Assembly: GCA_022820505.1 (NCBI GenBank)
Contig: JAJEFK010000016.1
Location: forward strand, 1-64,000
DNA length: 64,000 bases
Source: Acidimicrobiia bacterium
Lineage (GTDB): Bacteria > Actinomycetota > Acidimicrobiia > Acidimicrobiales > Poriferisodalaceae
Reading direction: 5' to 3'
How positions within the stretch are numbered: the first letter of the stretch is position 1; each line of letters begins with the position of its first letter. The notes beneath the pieces are model-generated. The model made no database searches, was not told the origin of the DNA, and saw only the letters and a list, made by a program, of their open reading frames with translations. Below, one piece after another: positions 51,661 to 60,448 of the stretch. Both the position numbers and the translations under genes were made by a program.

Positions 51661-52782
51661 GTGTCGGCGGGCGTGGCTGCTGTCATTGTCGGAACAGGGA
51701 TCGCGACGCCGCCTCATGTGGTCGGCAATGACGATCTGGTTCGCATCATGGACACGAGCGACGAGTGGATCCGGTCGCGCACGGGGGTGGTGAGCAGGCG
51801 CTTCGTGGAGCCGGGCACTGGAGCGTCGGATCTGGGCGCTGAGGCGGCGACGGCGGCGATGCGCGACGCAGGGGTGGCCGCTGGAGAGGTGGATTCGGTG
51901 ATCTGCGCGACGATGACGCCGGACCGTCAGAACCCCGGCATTGCGGGAGCGGTGCAGCACAAGGCGGGCATCGAGGGTGTGGCGACGTTCGATCTGCGCC
52001 AGCAGTGCGCCGGGTTCCTGTTCGGGCTGGATCTGGCCGACATGCTGATCGGCACCGATCGTGCCGACACGGTGCTGGTAGTGGGCGCGGAGGTGCATGC
52101 GGGCTATCTGCCGTGGGGCGACGCGTGGGACATCGTGCTGGGCCGCAGCGACCGGGCAGCGACCGACGACGAGCGGGAGCTGGCCAACCGTCACCGGGCA
52201 TGGAGCGTGCTGTTCGGCGACGGCGCCGGCGCCGCGGTGGTGCAGCGCCATGACGCTGCCGACGACGGGCAGGACGGGGGGCTGCCGGTGGGGCTGCTGG
52301 CGTCGGTGCTGAGAACTGACGGCGCGAACGCCGATCTCATCGAGGTCCCGGGCCTGGGGTCGCTGCAGCGTCCTTACGCGGACGCTGCGCAGATCGAAGA
52401 AGGCATGCAGCACCCGCAGATGAACGGCGGCGGTCTGTACCGGATGGCGGTCGAAGCGATGCCCGAGGCGGTGCTGGAGGTGCTGGCGCGCACCGGGCAC
52501 GATCTGGGCGACGTGGATGTGGTAGTGGCTCATCAGGCCAACGAGCGCATCCTGGACGGCGTGCGCCGCCGGCTGGGCGTCGACGACACGGTGGCGCCCT
52601 CGAACATCGACCGCTGGGGCAACACCACTGCGGGGACGCTGCCGATCCTGTATCACGAGCTGCGCGCTGCGGGCCGCGTCGAGCCGGGTGCGCTGGTGGC
52701 GTTCACCAGCTTCGGCGCCGGCACCCACTGGGGAGCGATGCTGTACCGGGAGCCGTTCGGTCCGGTCGCGGTCGGCACGTGA
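51661..52782 (+). CDS. 3-oxoacyl-ACP synthase III family protein
   Basis: This 373-residue KASIII (FabH-like) condensing enzyme has the active Cys in LRQQCAGFLFGL near residue 117, the His in VVVAHQANERI near 280 and the Asn in RWGNTTAGTLPI near 320. Two inserts make it longer than E. coli FabH (317 residues). No acyl carrier protein or fatty acid synthase gene is nearby, so it may act in a side pathway. GTG 51661. The stop overlaps the next start (GTGA at 52779). Confidence 0.82.
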   Translation: MSAGVAAVIVGTGIATPPHVVGNDDLVRIMDTSDEWIRSRTGVVSRRFVEPGTGASDLGAEAATAAMRDAGVAAGEVDSVICATMTPDRQNPGIAGAVQHKAGIEGVATFDLRQQCAGFLFGLDLADMLIGTDRADTVLVVGAEVHAGYLPWGDAWDIVLGRSDRAATDDERELANRHRAWSVLFGDGAGAAVVQRHDAADDGQDGGLPVGLLASVLRTDGANADLIEVPGLGSLQRPYADAAQIEEGMQHPQMNGGGLYRMAVEAMPEAVLEVLARTGHDLGDVDVVVAHQANERILDGVRRRLGVDDTVAPSNIDRWGNTTAGTLPILYHELRAAGRVEPGALVAFTSFGAGTHWGAMLYREPFGPVAVGT

Positions 52783-53579
52783 CTTCGCTGGCTGTCGCGG
52801 TCGGCGTCGCGGCGGTGCTGATGGCCGGCTGCTGGCTGGTGAGCCTGCGCTTGGGCGACGCTTCGATCGTGGACCCGGTGTGGCCGATGGTCTTCGTGGC
52901 CGTCGCGTGGGGCGTATGGATCAGCTCAGGCGGCGGTGGCGGCCGCAAGCTGGCGCTGGCGGCGATGGTGACGCTGTGGGGCGCGCGGCTCGGCGTGCAT
53001 CTGGCGCTGCGCAAGCGAGGCGAGCCCGAGGACTTTCGCTATGCAGCGATGCGTGCCCGCTGGCAGCCGTTCGAGCTGTGGAGCCTGGCGGTCGTGTTCG
53101 GGCTCCAAGGCGCCCTCGCCACAGTGGTCTCGCTGCCGCTGGTGGCCATTTTGGGTGCCGCGGGCAATCCGGCTGTGACATGGCTGGACTGGATCGGCGG
53201 AGCTGTGTGGGCGGCCGGGCTGCTGTTCGAGGCAGTCGCGGACCGCCAGCTGACACGCTTCCGCGCCGAACCCGAACAACAAGGCAGGGTGCTCGACCGC
53301 GGGCTGTGGCGCTACAGCCGTCACCCCAACTACTTCGGCGACTTCTTGGTGTGGTGGGGCATCTGGCTGGTGGCAGCCGCCGCCGACGCTTGGTGGACGA
53401 TCATCGGGCCGACCGTCATGACAGTCCTGCTGTTGCGGGTGTCGGGCGTCGCCCTGCTCGAGCGCACCATCAGCGAACGGCGGCCCGGCTACGCCGACTA
53501 CATGGCGCGCACCAGCGCCTTCGTGCCGCTGCCGCCGCGCCGCCCGCGGCCGTCAGGGGCCAACGACGGATACGGCTAA
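52779..53579 (+). CDS. DUF1295 family membrane protein (steroid 5-alpha-reductase-like)
   Basis: This 266-residue integral membrane protein has about six helices. The conserved cytoplasmic block VLDRGLWRYSRHPNYFGDFLVWWG near residue 168 matches DUF1295 and isoprenylcysteine methyltransferase-like proteins. LGDASIVDPVWPM is the N-terminal family motif. Function is not proven for the family, and oxidoreductase or methyltransferase activity on lipids is possible. Translation is coupled to the KASIII-like gene. Confidence 0.85.
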   Translation: MTSLAVAVGVAAVLMAGCWLVSLRLGDASIVDPVWPMVFVAVAWGVWISSGGGGGRKLALAAMVTLWGARLGVHLALRKRGEPEDFRYAAMRARWQPFELWSLAVVFGLQGALATVVSLPLVAILGAAGNPAVTWLDWIGGAVWAAGLLFEAVADRQLTRFRAEPEQQGRVLDRGLWRYSRHPNYFGDFLVWWGIWLVAAAADAWWTIIGPTVMTVLLLRVSGVALLERTISERRPGYADYMARTSAFVPLPPRRPRPSGANDGYG

Positions 53580-53586
53580 CCCCGTC

Positions 53587-55032
53587 ATGGGCGATATCGC
53601 TGTGGCATGGTTCCGGCGCGACCTGCGGCTGGCCGACAACCCGGCGTGGGCTGCGGCAACGAGTCACGCCTTCGCTGTGCCGGTCGTGGTGCTCGAACCG
53701 CATCTGCTCGCTGCAGCCGGCCCGCACCGACTGCGGGCCTATCTCAGCGCGGTGGCCTCTTTGGAGCGGTCGCTGCAGGGCATCGGCGCTTCGCTGCGGG
53801 TGGCCGTCGGGGATGCCGCCGAGGCGATCGCGGGCGTGGCAGCCGAGCTGAACGCGTTGTCAGTGTGCGTGAACGCAGACGTGACGCCCTACGCAGCGCG
53901 ACGCGACCGGCGGGCGGCCGACGCGCTCGGCTGCCCGCTGGATGCGCACTGGGGAATGCTGGTGCATCCGCCGGGCGCTGTGCTGACCCGCAAGGGCACG
54001 CTGTCGCAGGTGTTCACGCCGTTCTGGCGCCGCTGGCAGACGCTGCACCTGCGACCTGAGGCCCAAGCCCGGCGCGGCCCGGCGACTGCGGCCGAGGTGG
54101 CGATGTCCCTGCCCGAGGCGATGGCCGCGCTGCGGCGGCTGGGCATCGACCTTCCGTCGGGGCCGACGGTGACCGCCGAGCCGACGTGGTCAGAAGCAAG
54201 CGCAGCCACCCGAGTCGACAAGTGGCTCGAAGAGGTCGACCGCTACGGCGAGATCCGTGACGACTTCGGCGCCTCGGGCACATCGCAGCTGAGCGCCTCG
54301 CTGCATCTCGGCGTGCTGTCGCCCCGGTCGGTGGTGGCCGCTGTCGGCGCCGCCACCGCGGGGCGGCAGGCGTTCGTGCGTCAGCTCGCCTGGCGCGACT
54401 GGTACGCGCACCTCACCCACCGGCATCCCGACATCGCCGACGCCGCCATCAGGGCGCCCTATGACCGGGTCGCGTGGCGCCACGGCCCCAGCGCAGACCG
54501 CGACTTCGACGCATGGACCGCAGGCCTCACCGGCTACCCGATCGTGGACGCAGCCATGCGCCAGCTCGCTGCCACCGGGGAGCTCCACAATCGCCTGCGC
54601 ATGGTCGCAGCCTCATTCCTGGTCAAGGACCTGCTCATCGACTGGCGCCGAGGCGAGCGCTGGTTCCGCTGGCTGCTGGCCGACGGCGACCTCGCACAGA
54701 ACGCCGGCAACTGGCAATGGGTCGCCGGCACCGGCCCCGACGCCGCTCCGTACTTCAGGATCTTCAACCCCGTCGCACAGAGCCGCCGCCACGACCCCGA
54801 CGGCGCCCACCTGCGGCGATGGGTCCCCGAACTGGCTCGCCTGGGTGCCGACATCGTTCATGCCCCTTGGGAAGCCTCGCCTGCCCGGCTCGCGGGCGCC
54901 GGCTTGCGACTCGGCGTGGATTACCCGACGCCCATCATCGACCACGACCACGCACGCCAGCGAACTCTCGCCGCATACCGATCCGCGCTCGGCAAAGCGC
55001 ACGACGGCCGCCCGCGGCCGTCTCCGGCCTGA
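53587..55032 (+). CDS. phr: Deoxyribodipyrimidine photolyase
   Basis: The protein has 481 residues. An N-terminal antenna-cofactor domain (AVAWFRRDLRLADNPAW) is followed by the FAD domain with WRDWYAHLTHRHPD, HNRLRMVAASFLVKDLLIDWRRGERWF and GNWQWVAGTGPDAAPYFRIFNP. Light-driven repair of cyclobutane dimers is the known role of this class I group. It lies 7 bases after the DUF1295 gene, so 51661-55032 is probably one unit. Presence of photolyase suggests exposure to sunlight. Confidence 0.93.
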   Translation: MGDIAVAWFRRDLRLADNPAWAAATSHAFAVPVVVLEPHLLAAAGPHRLRAYLSAVASLERSLQGIGASLRVAVGDAAEAIAGVAAELNALSVCVNADVTPYAARRDRRAADALGCPLDAHWGMLVHPPGAVLTRKGTLSQVFTPFWRRWQTLHLRPEAQARRGPATAAEVAMSLPEAMAALRRLGIDLPSGPTVTAEPTWSEASAATRVDKWLEEVDRYGEIRDDFGASGTSQLSASLHLGVLSPRSVVAAVGAATAGRQAFVRQLAWRDWYAHLTHRHPDIADAAIRAPYDRVAWRHGPSADRDFDAWTAGLTGYPIVDAAMRQLAATGELHNRLRMVAASFLVKDLLIDWRRGERWFRWLLADGDLAQNAGNWQWVAGTGPDAAPYFRIFNPVAQSRRHDPDGAHLRRWVPELARLGADIVHAPWEASPARLAGAGLRLGVDYPTPIIDHDHARQRTLAAYRSALGKAHDGRPRPSPA

Positions 55033-55140
55033 TGTCCGGGATCGGCGGGCGCGCAACATCGCCCGGGGGCGCGTACCGCACCGCGGAAGTCGGCGCGATA
55101 CTGCCCGTCGTCGCGGACACAGCGGGAGAAGGATGAACCG

Positions 55141-56496
55141 ATGCGCAAGGTGCTGGCGTATTCGATGCTGCTGCTGGTGGGGCTGGTGCTGTCGCAGTTC
55201 CTGCCGCAGCTGACCGGCGATCTGCATGACGGGGCGGCGACGACGATCCGGGTGCTGACCATGACCGGCCTCGCGTTCATCATGATCCACGTCGGCTTCG
55301 AGTTCCACATCGACAAGACCGATCTGCGCCAGTACGGGTGGGACTACTTCGTGGCGTTCACCGCGGCGTCGTTCCCGTGGATCTTCGTCACCGGCTACTT
55401 CGTGTTCGTGATGCTGCCGTCCGACGTGTGGGGCAACGCGGACGCGTGGAAGGAGACGCTGCTGGCGGGCAGGTTCGCCGCGCCGACCTCGGCGGGGGTG
55501 CTGTTCAGCATGCTCGCCGCAGCAGGCCTGGGCGCCACGTGGCTGTTCGGCAAGGCGCGGATACTCGCGATCTTCGACGACCTCGACACCGTGCTGCTGA
55601 TGATCCCGCTGCAGGTGCTGCTGGTCGGTCTGGCGTGGCAGCTCGGCGGCGTGGTGGTGCTCATGGCGGCGCTGCTCGTCATTGCCTATGTCTTCTTGCA
55701 CCGAGTGACGCTGCCGGTCACCTGGGGCTGGGTCGTGTTCTACGCGGCTGCGATCGTCGGCGTCAGCGAGATGCTGTACGCGCTGACGAAGGTGATCGAC
55801 CCGTCCGTCCCGATCCACATCGAGGTGCTGCTGCCGGCGTTCGTGCTGGGCTGTGTCGCCAGGCCGCGGTCGGCGGCTGCGTCGGGCGATGCCGGCACGG
55901 CCGAGGCCGATCTGCACGAGGTGCTCGAACGGCCGACCGAGCGGCGTGCCGCAGCGTGGGTCGCGGCGGTGTTCATGCTGCTCGTCGGGCTGAGCCTGCC
56001 GCAGATCTTCGAAGGCGCCGACGCGCAGCATCCCGAGCCGACCGAGGCGTCGCTGCACGCCGCCGCACCAGCCGCCTCGGTGGACGACCCGACGCTGCAC
56101 GGCGGGCAGTACGAGGGCCGCTATGTCGCGACGGTCACCGCGAGCCAGCCGCAGATGAGCTGGGGCGAGATCGCCCTGCACGTGGCGGTGCTGTCGGCGC
56201 TGAGCAATCTGGGCAAGATGTTCCCGGCGCTGTGCTACCGGCGCCAAGCGCACTGGCGAGAGCGGCTCGCGGTCGCCATCGGCATGTGGCCCAGAGGCGA
56301 GGTCGGCGCGGGCGTGCTGGTGCTGAGCCTCAGCTACGGCATCGGCGGGCCGATCGTCACCGTCGCGATGCTGTCGCTGGCGCTCAACCTGTCGCTCACC
56401 GGCGTGTTCATCTTCGTCGTCAAGAAGCTGATCGCGCCGCTGCCCCAGCCGGGCCAGCCCGAATCAGGTGCCCTCAAGCATCCCGCGCAGTATTGA
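55141..56496 (+). CDS. Cation:proton antiporter family membrane protein
   Basis: This 451-residue protein has about 11-12 membrane helices. A pore-side acidic pair is suggested by IFDDLDTVLLMIPLQVLL near residue 145. MWPRGEVGAGVLVLSLSYGIGG near 382 resembles the RGE-type C-terminal segment of CPA antiporters. A hydrophilic, His- and Ala-rich loop of about 60 residues (near 240 and 300) interrupts the helices. AGAAGGAT precedes ATG 55141. The ion is not evident from sequence. The last 33 bases overlap the convergent anti-sigma gene. Confidence 0.8.
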   Translation: MRKVLAYSMLLLVGLVLSQFLPQLTGDLHDGAATTIRVLTMTGLAFIMIHVGFEFHIDKTDLRQYGWDYFVAFTAASFPWIFVTGYFVFVMLPSDVWGNADAWKETLLAGRFAAPTSAGVLFSMLAAAGLGATWLFGKARILAIFDDLDTVLLMIPLQVLLVGLAWQLGGVVVLMAALLVIAYVFLHRVTLPVTWGWVVFYAAAIVGVSEMLYALTKVIDPSVPIHIEVLLPAFVLGCVARPRSAAASGDAGTAEADLHEVLERPTERRAAAWVAAVFMLLVGLSLPQIFEGADAQHPEPTEASLHAAAPAASVDDPTLHGGQYEGRYVATVTASQPQMSWGEIALHVAVLSALSNLGKMFPALCYRRQAHWRERLAVAIGMWPRGEVGAGVLVLSLSYGIGGPIVTVAMLSLALNLSLTGVFIFVVKKLIAPLPQPGQPESGALKHPAQY

Positions 56497-57108
56497 ACGG
56501 CCCGAGTGAGCTGGGTCTCCGTCACGAGGCTCGACGCTGATGTCCACGACCGAGTACAGGGCCGGGTCGTAGCCGGTCGGCACGGCGAGGCTGCCCGGGC
56601 CGGCGGGGTCGACCACGCCGAGCGACACGAGGTCGGCGACGTTGCCTTGGTCGTCGGGCCGGATGAGCCATGCCTCAAGGTCCGCCTCGGCTTCGACAGC
56701 CGGCAGGACCGCGTCGACGATCACGATCCGGTGACCTCCGTCTCGCTCGACGAGCTCTGCGCTGGCCCGGGCCCCGGCGCCAAGCGGATCGAAGCTGTCG
56801 GGCTCGTAAGCGAGCGTGCTGCTGGCTATGACCGCATCGGGATCGCCGGTCGTAGCGGCCCATACTGCGACGCCGGCGATCGCAAGCGCCGCAGCCGCCG
56901 CGCTCGACAGCACAATGCGCCGCGCCCTGCGCCTGCGAGGCTCGAGCGGCACCACCCGGCCGTCGGGTTCGCCGCCGGCGCGCACCGCCGACTCGATGCC
57001 CTCCCACACCTCGGGCGGGGGCTGGAGCAGCTCGAGACCCTCGGCGTCGAGCCCGCGCAGCGTCGCCTCGATCTCGGCGTCGTCTCGGCTGTCGGGTCGG
57101 TCACTCAT
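56464..57108 (-). CDS. Anti-sigma factor, RskA-like
   Basis: This 214-residue protein has a short cytoplasmic part, a membrane helix (IVLSSAAAAALAIAGVAVWAA near residue 67) and an extracytoplasmic domain with ADLEAWLIRPDDQGNVADLVSLG and ISVEPRDGDPAHSGRSILRG, as in the RskA C-terminal domain. It has no HxxxCxxC zinc motif. It begins 8 bases inside the ECF sigma gene end, so both are made together. The family holds the partner sigma factor at the membrane until proteolysis releases it. Confidence 0.85.
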   Translation of the reverse strand: MSDRPDSRDDAEIEATLRGLDAEGLELLQPPPEVWEGIESAVRAGGEPDGRVVPLEPRRRRARRIVLSSAAAAALAIAGVAVWAATTGDPDAVIASSTLAYEPDSFDPLGAGARASAELVERDGGHRIVIVDAVLPAVEAEADLEAWLIRPDDQGNVADLVSLGVVDPAGPGSLAVPTGYDPALYSVVDISVEPRDGDPAHSGRSILRGMLEGT

Positions 57109-57646
57109 CGGCCGACCCCAACTGATAGCGAATCTTGCCGAGGCCGCGATGAATGGTGCTCTTGACCGTGCCCAGCGGCAGCGAAGCCTTCTGCGCTATC
57201 TCCGAATGGGTCCAGCCCTCGAAGTAGTGCATCTCGATCACCCGGCGTGTCCGCTCGGGCAGGCGGCGCAGCGCCTCGGCGATCATCAGGCGCTCGGCGA
57301 TCTGCTCGATCTCGGCGCCGGTCGGGATCTCAGCCGGCTCCTCGCCGGAGCGTCGTTCTGAATGCCTCTTCTCGGCGCGGATGTTGTCGATGATCCGGTT
57401 CTTGGTGATCGTGACCAGCCAGCCGGCCAGGCTGCCCTTGGCAGGGTCGAACCGCTTGCGGCCCCTCCAGGCGCTGATGAACACTTCCTGGGTGACATCG
57501 TCGGCGCGGCTCTCGTCGAGCGTCCGGCAGCACAGCGTGTAGACGAGGTCTCCGTAGCGGCGGTAGACCGCCTCCAGAGCCCCCACGTCGCCCTCAACGA
57601 ACGCCTTCTCCGCGCTGTCGGTCGCCTCGTCGGCGGAACGCTGCAC
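57101..57646 (-). CDS. ECF sigma factor, SigK-like
   Basis: The sigma factor has 181 residues. Region 2 is YRRYGDLVYTLCCRTLDESRADDVTQEVFISAWRG and region 4 is GWTHSEIAQKASLPLGTVKSTIHRGLGKIR. GTG 57646 (VQRSADEATDS) is preferred to the track start 57703, as the extension lacks similarity. It is followed by the RskA-like gene and lies downstream of a fasciclin lipoprotein gene. In mycobacteria SigK-RskA controls the fasciclin antigens MPT70 and MPT83. Confidence 0.88.
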   Translation of the reverse strand: MQRSADEATDSAEKAFVEGDVGALEAVYRRYGDLVYTLCCRTLDESRADDVTQEVFISAWRGRKRFDPAKGSLAGWLVTITKNRIIDNIRAEKRHSERRSGEEPAEIPTGAEIEQIAERLMIAEALRRLPERTRRVIEMHYFEGWTHSEIAQKASLPLGTVKSTIHRGLGKIRYQLGSADE

Positions 57647-57735
57647 GACGAGAGGGTAGCGACGCGCCCCGATGCCCCAGATGCCGCTGCTCGCGCGGAC
57701 CACGGGCGCCTGAGCCGACGAGCGGCCAGGCGCCT

Positions 57736-57771
57736 CGGCGGGCGGGCATCAGCGCACATGCCCGCCCGCCG
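57736..57771 (-). terminator. Hairpin after the fasciclin gene
   Basis: CGGCGGGCGGGCAT and ATGCCCGCCCGCCG form a perfect 14-bp stem with an 8-base loop, 15 bases after the fasciclin stop on the minus strand. There is no T tract, but such GC-rich hairpins are common actinobacterial terminators. It separates the lipoprotein transcript from the sigma gene. Confidence 0.7.
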
Positions 57772-57785
57772 AAGCCGGTACCGGC

Positions 57786-58427
57786 CTACTCCGAGGGGGG
57801 CGGGAGCAGGACGGTGTCGATGACGTGGATCACGCCGTTGGAAGCGGCTATGTCGGTTGCGATCACTGTGGCGTCGTTGACCATCACCGTCGAGCCATCG
57901 ACCGAGATGGCGATCTCGGCGCCATTGACGGTGGCCACGCTCTGGCCGTCGAGCGACACCACGACCTCCGCTGGCGCCTCGACCGGCAGCACGTGATAGG
58001 TCAGCACCGCAGCAAGCAGCTCGGTGTCCGCGAGCAGATCCTCAGCGGTCACGTCCAGCGCAGCCAACGCAGCCGCGAACGCTTCCTCGGTCGGCGCCAA
58101 CACCGTGAACGGCCCGTCGCCGCTGAGCACCTCCACCAAACCCGCAGCCTGCACCACCGCCACCAGCGTCGGGAACGAACCAGATCCCACCGCAACATCC
58201 ACAACCGTGCCCAGTGCTTCTTCTTGGGCCGGCGGCACCGTTTCCTCGGCAGGTGCTTCTGCCTCGGTCGTCGGCGTTGTCTCGGCCGCAGTCGTCGGGA
58301 CTTCACTCGTCGCCGGGGCGGCGGCAGTGCCGGGGGCTGCGGTGCTGTCGCTGTCGTCACCGCACGCAGCCGCAATGAGGACCGCTGCCAGCAACACTGC
58401 CGACAATCGAATAGCTCTTCTGGACAT
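57786..58427 (-). CDS. Fasciclin-domain lipoprotein
   Basis: This 213-residue protein has a signal peptide ending in lipobox LIAAAC (near residue 22), a Thr/Glu/Pro-rich linker (residues 25-70) and one fasciclin (FAS1) domain with FTVLAPTEEAFAAALA and TYHVLPV and NGVIHVIDTVLLPP. It is anchored on the outer membrane face and may mediate adhesion or cell-envelope contact. GGAG lies 8 bases before ATG 58427. It is upstream of the SigK/RskA-like pair and is a likely target of that sigma factor. Confidence 0.92.
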   Translation of the reverse strand: MSRRAIRLSAVLLAAVLIAAACGDDSDSTAAPGTAAAPATSEVPTTAAETTPTTEAEAPAEETVPPAQEEALGTVVDVAVGSGSFPTLVAVVQAAGLVEVLSGDGPFTVLAPTEEAFAAALAALDVTAEDLLADTELLAAVLTYHVLPVEAPAEVVVSLDGQSVATVNGAEIAISVDGSTVMVNDATVIATDIAASNGVIHVIDTVLLPPPSE

Positions 58428-58463
58428 GTCGTCTGCTCCAAGTCTCGGGGAACTTGAAACTGA

Positions 58464-58491
58464 CTACGGAACGACAAGCGCGACTGGTTGC
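58464..58491 (-). promoter_or_regulatory. Candidate SigK-type promoter of the fasciclin gene
   Basis: On the minus strand GCAACC (58491-58486) and CCGTAG (58469-58464) are separated by 16 bases. The mycobacterial SigK consensus is CCATCC-N16/17-CCGAAT, so each box matches in four of six positions with the right spacing. The start site would fall near 58457, about 30 bases before the ATG. Found by eye only. Confidence 0.35.
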
Positions 58492-58504
58492 AACGAGTCG
58501 CTGC

Positions 58505-60325
58505 TCATCTCGGCAGCCGCTGTGCCGACGCGGGCTCCCGCCGCTCGGCCTCGAGGCACAGCCACATTGTCTGACCGGCTGTCAATGACGCATACGAGCC
58601 CGGCACGTACACCCGGTCATCGAGCAAGTCCAGGCAGCCTTCGTCGCTGAAGCGCGCCCCAGCACTGTCGGCGGGGCACAGCCCCGACAGCGCCTCCATG
58701 TCGATGGTGAGCTGTTCGCGGGTGACGTTGGTGACCGACACCACCGTCTGGCCCCAGTCGCGTCCCCCCCGGATCACGCCGAACACGCGGGCACCCGCCT
58801 CCAGCGACACCTGGGGGCTGTCGGGGTGGAATGCCGGCTGGGCACGACGGATGAGCATGCGGTGCACGAGCTCCACCAGGGTCCTGCGCCGGATCCCATC
58901 CTGCGCGCCGAGCAAGTCGACGGCCTCGTCCAAGGTGATCTTGCGCCGGTTGATCGTGCGCTTGTTCTGCTCCACCGGCGGCAGGCCGTGCTCGGTGACG
59001 ATGCGCGGCGGCTCGCTGATCGGCGTCCAGTAGCTGGGCGTGCCCAGCAGTGCATGCACGTAGAGGGCGGGAACGCCGGCGAGGCTCAGCATGATCGTGT
59101 GCGCCGCGAGGAATTGCGCGACGCCCAGCGGGTCGCCATCGCCGGCGAAGAGATCCCACAGCGAGACGTTCAGCTCGTAGGCCTTGGGTCCCGCAGGCGT
59201 GTCGAACTCCGAATGCGTGCCGCCCGCGCTGTGTGCCGCGGCGATGAGCCGGTTGATCTCGGCGGCGCTCAGCAGCCCCTCCACCGGGCGCAGCCCGATG
59301 CCATCGTGGCTGGCGATGAAATTGAAGAACGACGTACCCGCAGGCGGCGTCTCCAGCTTGCCCAGCCATTGCTGCATCGCCACCGACGAGCCCGACAGCA
59401 TCGTGTGGGCCACCAGCGGCGGCAGGCTGAAGTTGTAGACGAGGTGGGCTTCGTCGCCCTCGCCCCAATACGCCACGTTCTGGTCGTGCGGCACGTTGGT
59501 CTCGGTGATGATGACCGAGTCGGGACAGCGTGCGTCAAGCAGCGTCCTCAGCAGCTTCACGAACTCGTGGGTCTGCGGCAGATTGACGCAGGAAGTTCCG
59601 AGCTCCTTCCAGAGATAGGCGATGGCGTCGAGCCGGAACCACCGCACGCCCGCGTCGACCAGACGGGCCACCGTGCGCAGCAAATCAAGCAGGACCTCGG
59701 GCTCAGCGAAGTCCAGATCGATCTGGTCGAAGCTGAACGTGCACCACAGCAGCCGGGGGCCGTCAGGGGTCTCGATCTCGCGCAGCAGCGGCGTCGTGCG
59801 GGGACGCACCACGCTCGACAGGTCGTCTTCGGGTTCGGCGGTGAGCAGGCAGCGGCTGCCCGGCTCTTCCCCGCCGCAGAACTGCTCCATCCACGGGTGA
59901 TCGGCGCTGACGTGGTTCACGACCAGGTCGGCCATGACCGTGTAGGTCTCGGCGAGGTCGGTGATGTCGTCCCAGGATCCCAGACGAGGGTCCACCGCAC
60001 GGTGGTCGGTGATGGCAAAACCGCCGTCTGAAGTCGCCGGGTAGAAGGGCAGCACGTGCACGACCGACACCACGTCGCCCGTCAGGTCGTCGAGCAGTTC
60101 GTGCATCGTCTGCATCGGCACCTTGCCCGCTTCGGTGATCGAGTCGGCGTAGGTGATCACCGCCACGTCGTGCTGATCCCAACGCAGGTCGGCCGCTGCA
60201 GCGACCTCAGTGCCGTCGAGCCCGAGTGTGGAGAGCACGTCGTCGACGAGACGATCGGTACGCATCGCCGGATAGATGAACTCAAGGTGGCGCCCGACCC
60301 GGCTGCGGAGATCCCCCTCGGTCAC
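58505..60325 (-). CDS. GH13_18 sugar phosphorylase/alpha-amylase-family enzyme
   Basis: The protein has about 606 residues. VITYADSI and VVHVLPFYPATSDGGFAITD near residues 55-100, VMADLVVNHVSADHPW near 130, RWFRLDAIAYLWKE near 228 (nucleophile Asp), ITETNVPH (acid Glu) and NFIASHDGIGLRP near 345 are the GH13 motifs, with the spacing of sucrose-phosphorylase-like GH13_18. That group also includes glucosylglycerate phosphorylase. The GpgS-like gene at 50245 makes a glucosylglycerate link plausible, but specificity cannot be read here. GTG 60325 is chosen; the track uses TTG 60364. Confidence 0.82.
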   Translation of the reverse strand: MTEGDLRSRVGRHLEFIYPAMRTDRLVDDVLSTLGLDGTEVAAAADLRWDQHDVAVITYADSITEAGKVPMQTMHELLDDLTGDVVSVVHVLPFYPATSDGGFAITDHRAVDPRLGSWDDITDLAETYTVMADLVVNHVSADHPWMEQFCGGEEPGSRCLLTAEPEDDLSSVVRPRTTPLLREIETPDGPRLLWCTFSFDQIDLDFAEPEVLLDLLRTVARLVDAGVRWFRLDAIAYLWKELGTSCVNLPQTHEFVKLLRTLLDARCPDSVIITETNVPHDQNVAYWGEGDEAHLVYNFSLPPLVAHTMLSGSSVAMQQWLGKLETPPAGTSFFNFIASHDGIGLRPVEGLLSAAEINRLIAAAHSAGGTHSEFDTPAGPKAYELNVSLWDLFAGDGDPLGVAQFLAAHTIMLSLAGVPALYVHALLGTPSYWTPISEPPRIVTEHGLPPVEQNKRTINRRKITLDEAVDLLGAQDGIRRRTLVELVHRMLIRRAQPAFHPDSPQVSLEAGARVFGVIRGGRDWGQTVVSVTNVTREQLTIDMEALSGLCPADSAGARFSDEGCLDLLDDRVYVPGSYASLTAGQTMWLCLEAERREPASAQRLPR

Positions 60326-60448
60326 GACGTGCGGACCCCAGTCATCAGGCCAGCTCTGGGCCAATCGGGTGCGAAACTGTACTGAGCGAGACTAGTGACG
60401 TTCATCGCGCCGACCGCGTATGCGCGGTGCACCGCGTAGCGTGAAGCC

